A stretch of 64,000 bases of DNA, taken from the NCBI GenBank assembly GCA_029747015.1, contig JAKOGI010001273.1, positions 93,501 through 157,500 on the forward strand, written 5' to 3'. The notes below the pieces were generated by a model that was given only the letters and a program-made list of their open reading frames with translations, made no database searches and had not been told where the DNA came from. This document shows, piece after piece, positions 39,000 through 52,394 of the stretch; within the stretch, counting starts at the first letter, position 1; each line of letters starts with the position of its first letter. Position numbers and translations under genes: made by a program. Origin of the DNA: Carnegiea gigantea (taxonomy: Eukaryota > Streptophyta > Magnoliopsida > Caryophyllales > Cactaceae).

Positions 39000-41297
39000 A
39001 AATTGGGGGGAGGGTGAGATTTCGAACAGTATTTTGAGAAATAGAGAGAGAAAGTGTTCGAAAAGAGAGGGAGGGAGGAGGAGGAAGAGAGAGAAAGTGA
39101 GATTTCAAGGTTTTGGTCATCGAAAAATTTAACGGTAAGTGATATTTTTGCTTAATTTATTGTTTGAAATTGAAATTGTTAAGTTAATTGATATTTTTTA
39201 CGTCTTTGTTTTTCACGTTTTGCCGCCGCCAGTGCCACCGCTAGTGCCGTCACTGTCTGTAATCTGATTGATTTTTCGGGTGTGTGAAGGTTAGTAGAAT
39301 TGTTCCGCTTTCAAGTTGTGTTAATTTGATATGTGATGTTCATTTTTCGGGTATATGAAAATTAGCAGAAGCATGTTTGTTTAGTTTGAATAATTTTTTT
39401 TCCATTGAATATAAATTTGAATAACGTTAGTTTTTTATTTAATTTATTAAATATGTATGTTAGAATAAGTGGAGTAAAGCATGTTAAGTATGTAGATCTG
39501 CAATAATTATTTGGTTATTTGAAAATATTAAATATGTTAAGCATGTATATTATGTTTTATTAAAGTGAATAATTTAAATGAAACAAGTTTGTTTATAATT
39601 AAATATTAAATATGTTAGGCATGAATGTTTTTTGAGGTATGATTTAATTTTTTATAATTTGTTTAGTTTGAATAATTTATTTTTTCCATTGAATATAAAT
39701 TTATATAACGTTAGTTTTTTAGAATAAGTGAAGTAAAACGTGTTCAGTATGTAGATTTGTAATAATTATTTGGTTATTTGAAAATGTTAAATATGTTAAG
39801 CATGTATATTATGTTTGATTAAAGTGAATAATTTAAATAAAACAAGTTTGTTTATTATCAAATGTTAAATATGTTAGGCATGAATGTTTAGTTTGAATAA
39901 TTTATTTTTTCCGTTGAATATAAATTTATATAACATTAGTTTTTTAGAATAGTGAAGTAAAACGTGTTCAGTATGTAGATCTGCAATAATTATTTGGTTA
40001 TTTGAAAATGTTAAATATGTTAAGCATGTATATTATGTTTTATTAAAGTGAATAATTTAAATGAAACAAGTTTATTTATTAGAAAATGTTAAATATGTTA
40101 GGCATGAATGTTTTTTGAGGTATGATTTAATTTTTTATAGTTTGTTTAGTTTGAATAATTTATTTTTTCCGTTGAATATAAATTTGAATAACGTTAGTTT
40201 TTTATTTAATTTATTAAATATGTATATTAGAATAAGTGGAGCAAAACATGTTAAGTATGTAGATCTGCAATAATTGTTTGTTTATTATAAAATGTTAAAT
40301 ATGTTAGGCATGAATGTTTTTTGAGGTATGATTTAATTTTTTATAATTTGTTTAGTTTGAATAATTTATTTTTTCCGTTGAATATAAATTTAAATAACGT
40401 TAGTTTTTTATTTAATTTATTAAATATGTATATTAGAATAAGTGGAGTAAAACATGTTAAGTATGTAGATCTGTAATAATTATTTGGTTATTTGAAAATG
40501 TTAAATATGTTAAGCATGTATATTATGTTTTATTAAAGTGAATAATTTAAGTGAAACAAGTTTTTTTATTATAAAATGTTAAATATGTAAGCCATGAATG
40601 TTTTTTGAGGTATGATTTAATTTTTTATAATGTGTTCTATATATGAAGAATTTTTGTTATATTTTTGCAAGATTTAGGTATGTCAAATATAGATTGATTT
40701 AAATATGCTAAGTATGTTAATAGTTGTTCGTTATTTTTGGTTGGGTTTGTTCAATTAGATGAAGTGCAAAATAAGGTGTTTAATTTGTGGTTGATGCTTA
40801 TTGAGGCATATGTAGATATTAAATAATATTGTTATGCTCAATTTATTTTTTGTATGTTTAATTCTATTAATTGTTATATTTTAAGTTTTATGAGAATTTA
40901 TTTTGATAAGAAACAAGTATAATATAACTCTAAGTTAATATGTAATGTATGTAGATTTGAATATTAGAAATAGTTGTGAGTGCGTAAGCATGTGTAATAT
41001 ATGTTTTGGTTTGCTAAATGTTTTAAGAATGTTAAGTATGTTCGTTTTATATTCGATTTGTTATGTATATTAATTTTTGGTAAGTATGTGAATAATGTTT
41101 TTTTCTTGAGAAATGATTAATTGTTCAGATGATTTGGTTGGTTTAATGTGTACTTTATTTGTGTCGTAAAATATGGATGTGAATTACATTCAATTTTAAG
41201 TTTATTTATCAAGTGTATTTATTTGAACAAATAGAGTAAAATATTACAACAATGTTAAGTATATATTATAACATATTATAAAATATATATTTATGTA

Positions 41298-41343
<46 letters not shown>

Positions 41344-41431
41344 GTTGAGCTGGTTAAATAGATTTCTAAAAAATTTTTATTGTAATTGGTTGTAGTTTAC
41401 ATAACAGTTAAGGCAATCATATTAGGAAGAT
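39000..41431 (+). other. CACTA-2 leader
   Basis: A purine-rich GAGAGAGGGAGGGAGGAG stretch near 39060-39090 and an AAATTTAACG|GTAAGTGATA-type donor near 39133 suggest 5' UTR and a leader intron of about 2.3 kb, ending near 41400. A 46-bp (TA)n lies at 41299-41344. No coding sequence apart from the repeat-derived frames. Confidence 0.5.
39360..40640 (+). repeat. Irregular tandem repeat, five units of about 206-284 bp, in the CACTA-2 leader
   Basis: The anchor GTAGATCTGCAATAATTATT (or one-base variants) recurs at 39492, 39751, 39975, 40259 and 40465. Each is accompanied by GTTAGGCATGAATGTTT, GAATAATTTATTTTTTCC and AACGTTAGTTTTTTA blocks in the same order. Units differ in length by deletion of whole blocks. 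Located before the TNP2 gene, probably in a leader intron. Confidence 0.85.
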
Positions 41432-44400
41432 ATGGATGGGCCGTTGCATCGTCAATGGATGTATAGAAGAAGAAATCCTAATGGACATGGACTTAGAGAT
41501 GAGTGGTTGATGGGAATTAATATGTTTGATGAATTTGCACGAAATCAAGAGGAGTATAGAGTTAATGGAGTTTATAGATGTTCATGTGCGAAGTGCAAAA
41601 ATATGCAATATTTTACACCTGATGTTGTAAAGTCTCATTTGTATAGAAAGGAGTTTGTGAAGAATTATTGGTATTGGACAAGTCATGGGGAAGAAGATAA
41701 TTCGGAAGCAGGGGGTGCAAGTAGTTCACATTCTATGAATTTTGATTACGATCACACCGATCATAATCATATGGAGAACATGCTTCATGCTGCCTTCCAA
41801 GCTAATCAAATAAACATGAGTAGCCATCAGGACGCAAATCCTGCGGCATTTTATACTATGCTTGAGTCTGCCCAAAAACCGTTGTATGAAGGGTGCAACA
41901 TAACTGAACTTGAAACATCTATGAGTCTGCTTAGTATTAAATCGGGGAACAACATGTCTCAACGTTGTTTCAATGAAGTTGTTGACTGATGAAAGACATA
42001 TGCCCTTCTGAAAGTGGCATTCCAAAAAATTATCATCAGCAACTCAGAAAAGTGAGAGATTTAGGTATGGATGTTCAGGAAATTGATTATTGTCCGAACG
42101 GTTGCATGCTTTATTATAAACAGGATGAGGGGATGTCCGCATGTAGATTTTGTGGACATGCAAGATACTTACCAAAGAAATCCAACCAACGAGGTAATAA
42201 GGTTGTTTCATATGCAAAAATGCACTACCTGCCTTTAATCCCAAGATTGCAACGACTTTATGCGTCGAAAAGGACTGCCGTCCATATGAGATGGCATCAT
42301 GAGTACCGCCAAGAATCAGGTGTTCTCCGGCATCTGTCGGATGCATTAGCTTGGAAGCATTTGATCAAAAGTATCCGAATTTCGCAACAGAGCCTCGAAA
42401 TATAAGGTTAGGTCTTTGTGCTGATGGTTTCACACCATTTTCCATATCTGGAAGAGCATATTCTATGTGGCCAATTGTAGTTACACCTTACAACTTGCCT
42501 CCAGATATGTGTATGACAACCCCGTACATGTTTTTAAGTTATCTTATTCCGGGCCCAACAAATCCGAAGAATAGGATTGATGTGTACTTGCAACCCTTAA
42601 TTGATGAGTTGAAAATGCTGTGGGATGTTGGGGTTGATACATTTGATGTTTCGTGCGGGGAAACTTTTAGATTGCATGCCGCGTTGATGTGGACAATTAA
42701 TGATTTTCCCGCATATGGTATGTTATCCGGTTGGAGTACTCATGAGTTGTTAGCATGTCCGGTTTGTATGAACCAAAATTGTGCATTCCAGTTACAGCAT
42801 GGCCGAAAGCCCTCTTGGTTTAATTGCCATCGTCGGTTCTTGCCTCGAAATCATTGCTTTAGAGCTAATAAAGTTGCCTTCCGTAAAGTAAAGACCGTAC
42901 ACATTGGCCCTCCCCAAAGGATTTCTAGTGAAATATTGTCTGAAATAGTGTCAACATTGCCTAAAGTGACTGAAGATATCCATTTTCAAGTTCCGGGATT
43001 TGAGGAAAATGAACATAATTGCACAAAACAAAGTATCTTTTGGGAGTTGCCGCATTGGAAGCATAAACTTCTGAGGCATAACCTTGATGTTATGCATATA
43101 GAGAAAAATTTCAGTGAAAATATTATAAACACAGTGATGGATGTGCCCGGAAGAACAAAGGACGATATCAAAGCAAGAATGGATATGTCCATTCTGTGTA
43201 GTAGGCAAGAGTTGAACTTGGTTACAAGAGGGTCAACTGATAGATTGTGTAAGCCAAAAGCCAAGTTTGCACTGTCATTACCTCAAAAAAGGGCTGTCTG
43301 TCAATGGTTGCGAGAGGTTCATGTGCCTGATGGTTATTGTTCTAATGTGGGAAATTGGGTGGATCCATCTAATACAAAGTTGCAAAATATGAAAAGTCAT
43401 GATCATCATGTGTTCCTGGAGAATCTTCTTCCAGTAGCTTTTGCTGCTCTTCCGGAAGATGTGTTGGGACCCTTGGTCGAATTGAGTGAGTTTTTCAGAA
43501 ACTTATGCTCCAGTGAGTTACACGTGAGCATGCTGGAAGAGATGAACAAGAACATTGCTATAATTCTTTGTAAGTTGGAGACAATTTTTCCGCCTGGATT
43601 TTGGAATGTCATGGAGCATTTGCCCATTCATTTAGCAGAAGAAGCTTTGTTGGGTGGTCCTGTTCAATATCGATGGATGTATCCTTTTGAGAGGTACTTT
43701 GGCTGGATGAAGCCTACGGCAAAGAATAAAGCTCGTGTGGAGGCATCTATGGTTAACGCATACTTAGCATTTGAGATCAAACATTTCGCTGAGTATTATT
43801 TTGAATTAAACTTGCATTGCCCGAGTATTGGGCGTAATGAGGATCTGCAACAACCCGAACGACAAATGCGAACTCTTTCAGTGTTCAACCGTAAGGGTAC
43901 TCCATTTGGAAAACGAGGAAGAAGATATCTTACTGAACCTGAGTATCGTATCGCACGTCTTCACATTTTACTGAATTGTTATGAAGTGCAACCATATTTG
44001 GAGTAAGTATATCAATTACTGAAAGTTTCATTTGAATACTTACTAATTGTTCAGTAATAATTATTTAATTTCATTCGTTAAATATTACAGTTGGTTCAGA
44101 CATCAATTTTGCGGCCATAATCCAAACGTGAGTGATGTGGAAGTTGACTTGTTTATTGAGGCAAATTTTGCACAATGGTTTGAGTATAATGTAAGTAATT
44201 TTTCTTAAGTAATCTTCAACTCCTGTAAAATATTTTTCTAATTCTAAAGAGGATTACTTTTGTTTTTTTTCATAGGCCAATTCTTATCGGGTGTTTAATG
44301 ATGAGAGGCATGATTTTCTGGTAAACTTGTCTCATGGACCGATTATGGTAGTGGAATGTTTTTCTGGGTATAAAGTTAATAGTTATCGGTTTCATACCAA

Positions 44401-45052
44401 GGCTAGAAATGAAGGTAAAGCAACATATAATTGTGGCGTGTGTGTCAAAGGAGTTGGCGAAGGTGATGAAGTAACAGGGGATTATTATGGCGTACTTCAC
44501 GAAATTATTGTTGTTGAATTTACGGGTGAGCCAATTAAAAAATGTGTACTTTTTAATTGTGAGTGGTTTGACCCGAATGTTCCTCGAGGGCTACGTTATT
44601 CTAAATTTACCCCATATTCCGAGGTTAATCATACTAGACGGTACAGAAAGTTCGACCCATTCATATTTGCTGATACTGCAACCCAAGTGGTATATGTTAA
44701 GTACCCCGAGGGGATATCAGGAAAAGCGAATTGGTGGGTAGCTATACCAAACAAACCTCGCGGTGCTCCTAAAGATAAGAATAATCTAGAACTTGCCTAT
44801 CAGCAGTTTGGAATGACAACCATGAATGTGGATAATGTAATAGCGACAACATTAGTTGATGAAACTGCACAAGCTGATGATGTTGATGGACATGATTGGG
44901 GTGATGATCATGATGGGAATGGTGATGACGAGGATGAAGAAGGTGAATGGGAGGATGAACCTGAAGACACTGATGATGATTATGATGATGAAAATATGGC
45001 ATTGCAAAGTGATGATGATGACGACGATGACGATGTGTCCCACAATGATTGA
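41432..45052 (+). pseudogene. TNP2-type CACTA transposase (CACTA-2), nearly intact, two frameshifts
   Basis: ATG 41432 (MDGPLHRQWMYRR) opens a Transpos_assoc domain (CSCAKCKN) of about 80 residues. A 1-nt loss near 41986 breaks VVDLMKDI, and a second near 42357 breaks AWK-FDQKYPNF. From 42358 one clean frame covers the tnp2 catalytic region (GLCADGFTPFSI, IDVYLQPLIDELKMLW, LSGWSTHELLACPVC, HNLDVMHIEKNFSENI) and DUF4218 (KSHDHHVFLENLLPVAF, LETIFPPGFWNVMEHLPIHL, YRWMYPFERYFGWMK). Exon borders: 44002|GTAAGT, 44091-44190, and 44276 to the TGA at 45050. The last exon carries DUF4216 (NCGVCVKGVGEGDEV, LFNCEWFDP) and an Asp/Glu-rich tail ending in eight Asp in a row. Without the two indels it would be about 1,060 residues, a normal TNP2 length. 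It is the youngest-looking transposase in the window. Confidence 0.88.
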
Positions 45053-45212
45053 TTTAATATTTTCGATGTATGGATATTTATGTCTGTGTATGGAGTTTTT
45101 CTTAATTGCAAACCCAGGAAAACAATTGCATATATGTCATGTAATTTTTTCACTGACAATACTATAAATATTGGTGCGGTTGTATTTTTTTTATTTTGTT
45201 CTTATTTGTTAG

Positions 45213-45575
45213 ATGTCTGGACTCAATGATGGATGTGGTCGTGGTCGAACGGTCAGGAATGATGCGGGTAGAGGAGCACCACAACCGACTCCACAGTATG
45301 ATCCTGCTGATCAAAACTATGAAACAAACACTTTCAGTGGAATGTTTGGAGGTTTTCTTGATCCAACTCAACCATTCGAAAATTATTACGGTAGTATGAA
45401 TGAGCAACCCCATATGCAATCACCTTTTTTCGGTGCGGGTATGCAGACACCAATCCAACCCAATATTCCATACATGGGTGGTACTTCAGCTACTCCATTA
45501 CTTTATCAACAGTTTGGCACTGTTAGTCCATATTTCAACGGTAATCAGATGATGGGGCAACCTAATAAGGGGTAA
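45213..45575 (+). pseudogene. Second CACTA-2 gene, N-terminal remnant
   Basis: ATG 45213 (MSGLNDGCGRGRTVRNDAGR) starts a Gly/Arg- then Pro/Gln/Asn-rich protein, the usual beginning of the second CACTA gene (TNPA/Transposase_24 type). About 116 residues remain; the last few codons (near 45562-45575) are LINE-derived filler, and the DNA-binding part is gone. Distance of 160 bp after the TNP2 stop fits the usual order. Confidence 0.6.
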
Positions 45576-45644
45576 GGAAAACCAAAAACTTAAGACTAAG
45601 AAAGATGAGACGGAGGTCTTCAAACTAATAAGGGGTAAGGAAAA
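45562..45644 (+). repeat. 20-bp direct repeat at the CACTA-2/LINE deletion scar
   Basis: CTAATAAGGGGTAAGGAAAA occurs at 45562-45581 and again at 45625-45644. The second copy is native LINE coding sequence (FKLIRGKEK). The first is placed exactly between the cut CACTA gene and resumed LINE, so it looks like templated filler from end joining. Confidence 0.85.
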
Positions 45645-45920
45645 GAGACCATGAGACTTGCATATCATAAGGCGCATCAAAGATGAAGACGGTAAGGTCC
45701 TAGTAGAGAAACCATAAATAAAGGAAAGATGGCAAACGTACTTTTATAAGCTCTTTAATGGTGAAATGATTGAGAATTCCAAGAGGAGGGAGCAGGGGTA
45801 TCATGAGAAAACAAAGTCATCAATTCTGGGACCCTATTAGCAAAGATAAGATTAAAAAGGCTCTAAGGAAGATGACCAATGAAAAGGCTATGGGTCAAGA
45901 CCAAATCTTGTGGAAGTGAC
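45582..45920 (+). pseudogene. LINE ORF2, linker and start of RT (right part)
   Basis: Continues the LINE broken at 38663. Readable pieces are LKTKKDETEVFKLIRGKEKR, IKDEDGKVLVEKP, IKERWQTYFYKLFNGEMIEN and DKIKKALRKMTNEKAMGQDQI, with stops and a frameshift. About 100 bp of LINE between the two parts is missing compared with the usual spacing, lost with the CACTA right end. The LINE ends again near 45920, before the RT catalytic motifs. Confidence 0.7.
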
Positions 45921-48029
45921 CTTCCACAGGAATTCATGTATGTTACTATAATATTAGACACTTTACATAGTAAGTCTTCTATGAGTGGTTCCATACTGCC
46001 ATAAGAAATATCATATGCTAGGCTATCACTAGTAAAATCCAAGCTATATTTTGGACCCAGATATTAGCGCTTTTATCTCACATCAACTATAAATTTTCTC
46101 AGTAGTTCACAATCTTGACACATTTTGCCGTCAAGGATAAGCCCGACTCCAAACAGCTTCGAGATAGCTGATTTTCAGCCACCTATAATCTTCGCATTTA
46201 GGAGACATAGCTTTAAAATACTGAAATTTTATGTGTAAAATATTTAGAGAGATTTTCAGAACAAAAAAGGAAAATGATTATAATATGCTTTTTCCAATAA
46301 AAAAACTAAAAGCTATTTACCTAGCCTTTTTTCTGATTAAGGTTATAGAATTCAACCATACTATAACAAATACTTACTGCCTCTCTCAAGCTCTCATTAC
46401 TCTCATGCCCTATGCTTCACTCTCTCACTACCATTCACTGCACGCTCTTCACTGATCCTCTATCTTGTTGTAATTCTTTGCTAGCGATGCCTCTATTGTT
46501 TGTCTTCTAGGTTCAGGGCTAATGAAACCCTAATTGCACTCGATCTACTATGGACAGGTCAAGGAAACTAATTCGCAGTTTGGCACCCTCTAAGAAAGTC
46601 CTTCTCTCCCTCTTTTTCTTTATCTTTGATTTTCCGTCACTCTGTGTATGTTTGTCTTCTTGAATCTAGTTTCCTAGTATGAATATAGACTTATTTGATT
46701 GTGAAATTGATGGTGGGTTTGGTTGTGTCTTGTGATAAATCGATTCTTAGCTTACCCTACAAACACATCTTCCTCCTCTGCTTTACTTTCTTCTACAATG
46801 TCTACCATAATTATCTTGAGGGATTTTGTGATTAATGATTGTGTAATGATCTGGGATTGGGTTATTCTAGTTTATTGAGACGGAAAGCAGTTGGATTTTT
46901 AGAGAGACAGAGAGGTGGGTTTGAGGGCAGTAATAATTTTCTTGAACATGTAATATATTTATTGATTGTGACCATTATTCCTCTGGTCAGGGACAAAGTT
47001 GTGATATTTGGAGTCTAAACTGAAAAATATATGCCTTAAGAAAGGTAAACTAAAAACAAGAACAATAATTGGGTGAAATAATTATGTCAAAGCTTACAAC
47101 TTGCCAAGTATAATATTGCTACAATGAAATCCACATGTTTTGTTTAAAAAAGTCATGTGAAACAATTGAACATTAAATTAACATATAGTCATGCATATCT
47201 ATTGGTCTTAGGTAGGCAATAAAGTCCTGTAGGGGTTAGCTTATCTTTGCCTTTTTCTTTTATGACTATGATATGAAATCTATAAGATTACTTCATCTAT
47301 GGACAACATGCTCGTATAGGTTTTATCCAAGTATACATCTCCAACTCGATGATGATGGTTTACCTTAATCTTCTTGACTAATGAAATTAAATGATGACAA
47401 CAATAATAACAATACTCCTTATAGGATCTTTCTACTGCGATTAAATGACGTTATTGAAATAGTGTAATTGTTGTTTATTTGATAATTTTGTGACTTTTTT
47501 TAAAGATTAATTAGTTTGTCTTACTAGAATTATCTTGTATGGGACATTTTAATAGGAGAAACCACACATAATAGAGAAGACGTACAATAAGAGGAATATA
47601 CAACTCTCCAATACTTTTAGTTTTCCAGTATGATGTGAATTAGTACTAAGTACATTATTTCAGAGTTAAATAGGTTTACATAGGAGCCATCATAAGATAA
47701 TATCACAATCTTGCTGATGTTATTTTGAGAATTAGTGAGTATTTTCTAAACGTTAAATATTGTTGTACACTCGTAAACATTAATTGTTGTTTGTTAACAC
47801 TCCAAAGCTCCTGTACAACACCAACTATTGCCAAATGTTGATAATTGCCCATGAATTCTCTATGATTATATAGTTTGCAATTTTAACATTAGGTATTATT
47901 TATGAATGGAATTTTTTTAAATTTATAAACCATCAGTTTAAATGAAATAAATTACAATTGATTTTCCTTGTTAATTACTATTTTTCATTACCATTTTTAT
48001 GAAAGAGCTTATATTATTTTGTAGGATGC
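45921..48029 (+). other. Leader region of CACTA-3, left end tentative
   Basis: CACTAGTAAAATCC at 46027 is a candidate left terminus (CACTAG-type). A pyrimidine-rich stretch with a CTTCTAG splice-like site follows (46375-46512), as in the leaders of the two other CACTA elements here. No matching right terminus found. 46520-48029 is AT-rich and non-coding. Confidence 0.35.
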
Positions 48030-49872
48030 TTTTGACATGTTTGTAGACATAGATATAAGTTGGATTGAATTACCAAATAATCATCCTGTATATGTTGCTG
48101 GGGTTGGTACATTTAATTAGCTTTGCAAAGAAAATCTTGTTGAAGGAAGAACTTGATCTCCATGTAGTAAATGTAAGTTGGACAAATGGTTGCCTATAGA
48201 CGAAGTAAAGCAACATCTTTATTTCAAGAGTTTCCATAACAATAAAAGAATTTCATTTTTCATGGTAAAGGGGATATTCTTGAACAAGTGAAACATAGGG
48301 GAAGCATTAGTTATGAACCCATTAATGACCCATCAAATTTAGTATGTTGAGGTGACATGGGAGGCGTGTTAAGAGCCTCTTTTGAGGTTAACGTTTCTTG
48401 CTATATGATGAAGTTGCAAATGATGCGCTTGGTGAAGACACTATTGAAGTAGTGGAACCATTTAACACCTATGATGGCCAATTTTCATGTGAGGATCTTA
48501 ATGATTCCCCCAATCCATCCTTTGATGTTGAAGAGAATGTTAAGTATAAAAAGCTAATGGAAGCTGGTAATGAGGATTATGCGGGTTGTACCTCATTTTT
48601 AAAATTATGTTTTCTTCTACACTTGTTTCATATAAAATGTATGTTACATTGATCAGCTGAATCTTTCACTATGTTGGTCAAACTTTTAGGGGATATATTC
48701 CCCAAATTTTGGATTTTCCATCTACTTATTACAAAGTAAAGAGATTGATTAAAGATAGAGGCCTTGGAAATGAAAAAATTAATGCTTGTCAAAATGATTG
48801 CATTTATATTAGAGTGACTTATCATAAGAAAACAACTACCATGTTTGTGGTGTTTCAAGGTGGAAGATAGTAAAATGTAAAGAGGGTAATACAAGTGAGG
48901 AAAACACAAATATCAAAATGGTTGGAGCCGGCTTAGGTCATGCATTATGTTCTTCTAATTCCTAGGTTAAAAATGTGTACATGTCAGCTAAAACAACTGA
49001 ACAAACTAGGTGGCATGATAGGGATTATGTAAAGGGTGGGAAGCTAAGACATCTAGCTACTGCTACAGTGTGGAAGGAATTTGATACTTTGCATTCTACT
49101 TTTGCTTTTGATCCTCATTTAGACGTGCCCTTGTAAATGATGCCTTTGATCCATATCATCGTATGAATACTTCCTATAGTTCATAGTTCGTAGTAGTGAT
49201 ATGTTATAACTTACCTCCATGGTTATGCATGAAGCCATCGTCATTTTATTCTTCCATTGATTATTCCTAAAAAAGCAAGTCCACGAATCAACATTGATTT
49301 GTACTTGCATCCACTAACATATGAGTTAAAGATGTTATGGAAAGGGATAGTCGTTTTTAGTACTTATAGCATTGAGCACTTCAATATGCGTGCATCCCTA
49401 AGGTGGACTGTAAATTATTTTCCTGCCTATGCTATGTTGTCTAGATGGAGTGCTAAAGGTTATAAAGCATGTCTTTTATACACCCAATCCACACATTCAT
49501 ATAAGTTTTATGCTAAGATTTGTAATTTAGGCCATCAAAGATGGTTACCTCACAATCATCCTTATCGTTGTCAAAGCCAATTGCTCGATATGATCAAAAA
49601 ATTTAGGACTTCTCCGATTCCTGAATCAGGAACTGAAATTTCTAGGTAGCTAGATGAGTTGTTTATGTATATAAGAAGGCTAAAACAGCTCCTAAGAAGA
49701 AGAGAGAAAGATAACTAGTAGGTATGCTCACTACAGATGGTGATAACAATGAAAAGGATAATGATGATAATGATGATGTCCTTTGGACTAAAAGAAACAT
49801 ATTTTTTGGGTTGCCATAGTTGAAGGATAATCGTTTGAGATACAATTTAAATGTTGTCCACATTGAGAAGAA

Positions 49873-52311
49873 TGTAACACCCCAAATGCACATAAACCCA
49901 CTGATTGCGTTCTCCCCATTAATATCACCAATTAGAAGTAATAATCCAATGATTGGGACATTATCGCCGTTCAAAAGGACAAGGCTTCACGTATAAGCAA
50001 TAAAAATAGCAGAGCTAGACATTGGTTACCACCAAAAGGCATTCACATAATCACAAACCATCAAAACCATACATAAATAGTTTCTGACTTATCTAAAATT
50101 TTACACCAAAATAAAGTAACTATTTCTAGAGTGTGTAGTTCTAGCATTATAATATTTCACAATACGGTGCTAAAAGCATCTCAGCACTAATAAAACACTG
50201 TTTCTTTCAGCCTTTCTTGCTTACTTATATCATTCAATCGGCCTGTCAGCCTGAGGGCGATTCATTGAGCTTTTGCCTTAAACAAAACATAAAAACATTT
50301 TGAATTGTGAGGCAAGGCTCAGTACATGCATTCCTGTATTGTTAGATGTTTATTGAAAAGCTGGTTGGGCTTGCATTGCAATTCATTTTAATTTAAAATA
50401 CGGAATGAGATGAATATAAAACTGCATTGTCAATTATTATCTGATAATGAACCCTTGGTAACTGTTACGATCTGAAGATAGGTGTATACCTGCCAAGTCG
50501 ATCGAGAGACCTAGCCTGAAGCTATGTGGGTAATTGAAGGGCAAAGCCCTGTGACTGATAATTGATGGGGTCACTAATTATGTGACAAATCATTGATAAA
50601 ACTAATTCATTGATGTACTTACCAAAACATTATAATTTTGATGAATATGCGCTGATTTCTAAAGATACAGGTAATGAACATACATGGTACTTTTACTAAA
50701 ATTCGCTGAGTAGGATTATGCACAAAAAGGGGAAAAAATGATAGATTAGGCCCTGATTCTGTTCAAAAATATCATTATAGGAACACATAATTAGCAAATA
50801 TTTTTACTTTCATAGTTGATAACTTTAGTAAAAAAAAAGGAAAGGCTTAATAGGGGCTAAAATAAATGACTCGTAACTTAATCTTCTAACCTCCATTTGA
50901 GACATAATTCTCCAATATAGAAAGCTCAAAATTTCATTTACAATTCAAAACATGATTCCCACAATAGGGTTTCCAAAATTGAGCTAGAACACAAGGGTGC
51001 CAGTTTTGGTCCAACTTGCACAGCTCTAGCAAAATGCCCATAACTTTTTTCACATAATCATATTAAAGCAATTCAAAAGGCATTTGAAAGATAACTCACT
51101 AATCTATCTATCCACTAAAAATCACAATTTTTTGGTGGGCCGATTATTACCAGTTTAATGGCAAAGTGTCCTCTGTTTTCAGCTAACTTACAGCCACACT
51201 GCTTTTGTCTTCTCCTTTCTTTTCCCATAAATCCCCATCTAAAATCACTCCTTAAAATCATGTAATAAAGCTTTGGTTCTTACCATCACCATACAAATCC
51301 TTATTAATCAATTTCACTCCATAAACATCTACATCAAATTTTCAATTTTTTTCTTTCTCAAACCCACTCAAAATACATCCATGATCTTACTTATTTGCAT
51401 AAATGAGCAAAATCACCCTTTATGATCAATTGGAGAAATTTCTAGAATCCACCCCTTTTATAAGAATCTCACCAAGTTATTTTCTAAGCCCAAGAACACA
51501 TCTAAGATTCATCTTACATCCAAGTATGCACACACAACATGCTTGATACCAAAAGAAAGTCAAACTATGCATAATCATTAAAACCCTAGTTTATAGCTAA
51601 CTTGGACTCGCCTTCAACTCGTTCAAAATCATACCAATACCACCATAATCATTTATGATGCTAAAAATTGCCAAATCAAACACAAAACAATTCATAAACA
51701 TCACTTAAAGCTTAAGCTTACATGATCATAAACAATCTCAGCTCCCCTATACTTTCAAGCTTCACCAATAATTAAAACACCAAAATAACTCTTATTTCTA
51801 TCAAAAAAACATGATCAACAATCAAAAATAACAAAATAAGAATCAAAACCAATACACAAATCAAAATTAACAAGAACAAGGTTAGGGTTACTCACTTGAT
51901 GCTTAAAAGAGGGGTGAGAAAAGTGGTTGATGAGGGTAGGGGTTGCGAGGAGATGGTGGCTGAGTTGTTAGTGGTGGAGTGTTAGCGGTGGCAGCTATAG
52001 TGGGGGCCTAGTGGCGGCAGCTAGCAAAGGGGGAGGGGGCCTATGGGTATGAGAGAGAAAGGACAGAGAAGGAGATGTGTATGAGTTTATGATGCTTGGC
52101 TAGAATGACTTAAAAGATCTCTTGGCTAAGCTTTAACCTTAATAAAGTAGCTTTTTGCTAATACTAATTAGGCATAATAATGGTAGTTAATTAAGTAACG
52201 GAGGTAGTAACTTGTTGGGCCTAAATTGGGCTTAAAGGGATTTAGGCCCGAGAAGCAAATTAAACCGTATGCAATTAAATTTTGTAACTCGAAATTAAAT
52301 TTTTGTGAGGT

Positions 52312-52394
<83 letters not shown>

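Larger units (their letters stand above)
38664..45561 (+). mobile_element. CACTA-2, En/Spm-type transposon lacking its 3' end
   Basis: Begins CACTACAAAAACGTTGC, a typical CACTA terminus, inside a LINE. The array of GACGGAATTCC palindromes, a repeat-rich leader, a near-intact TNP2 gene and the start of a second gene follow in the standard order. The second gene is cut off at about 45561, where LINE sequence resumes; no right TIR exists. The 3-bp target TAA would be at 38661-38663, but its partner was lost with the deletion. Only the 5' end could still be recognised by a transposase. Confidence 0.85.

Noticed and set aside
44769..45043. His/Ile-rich minus-strand frames
   Set aside because: Antisense to the Asp/Glu-coding tail of the CACTA-2 transposase.
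48628..48909. 93-codon minus-strand frame
   Set aside because: Antisense to the CACTA-3 transposase remnant.
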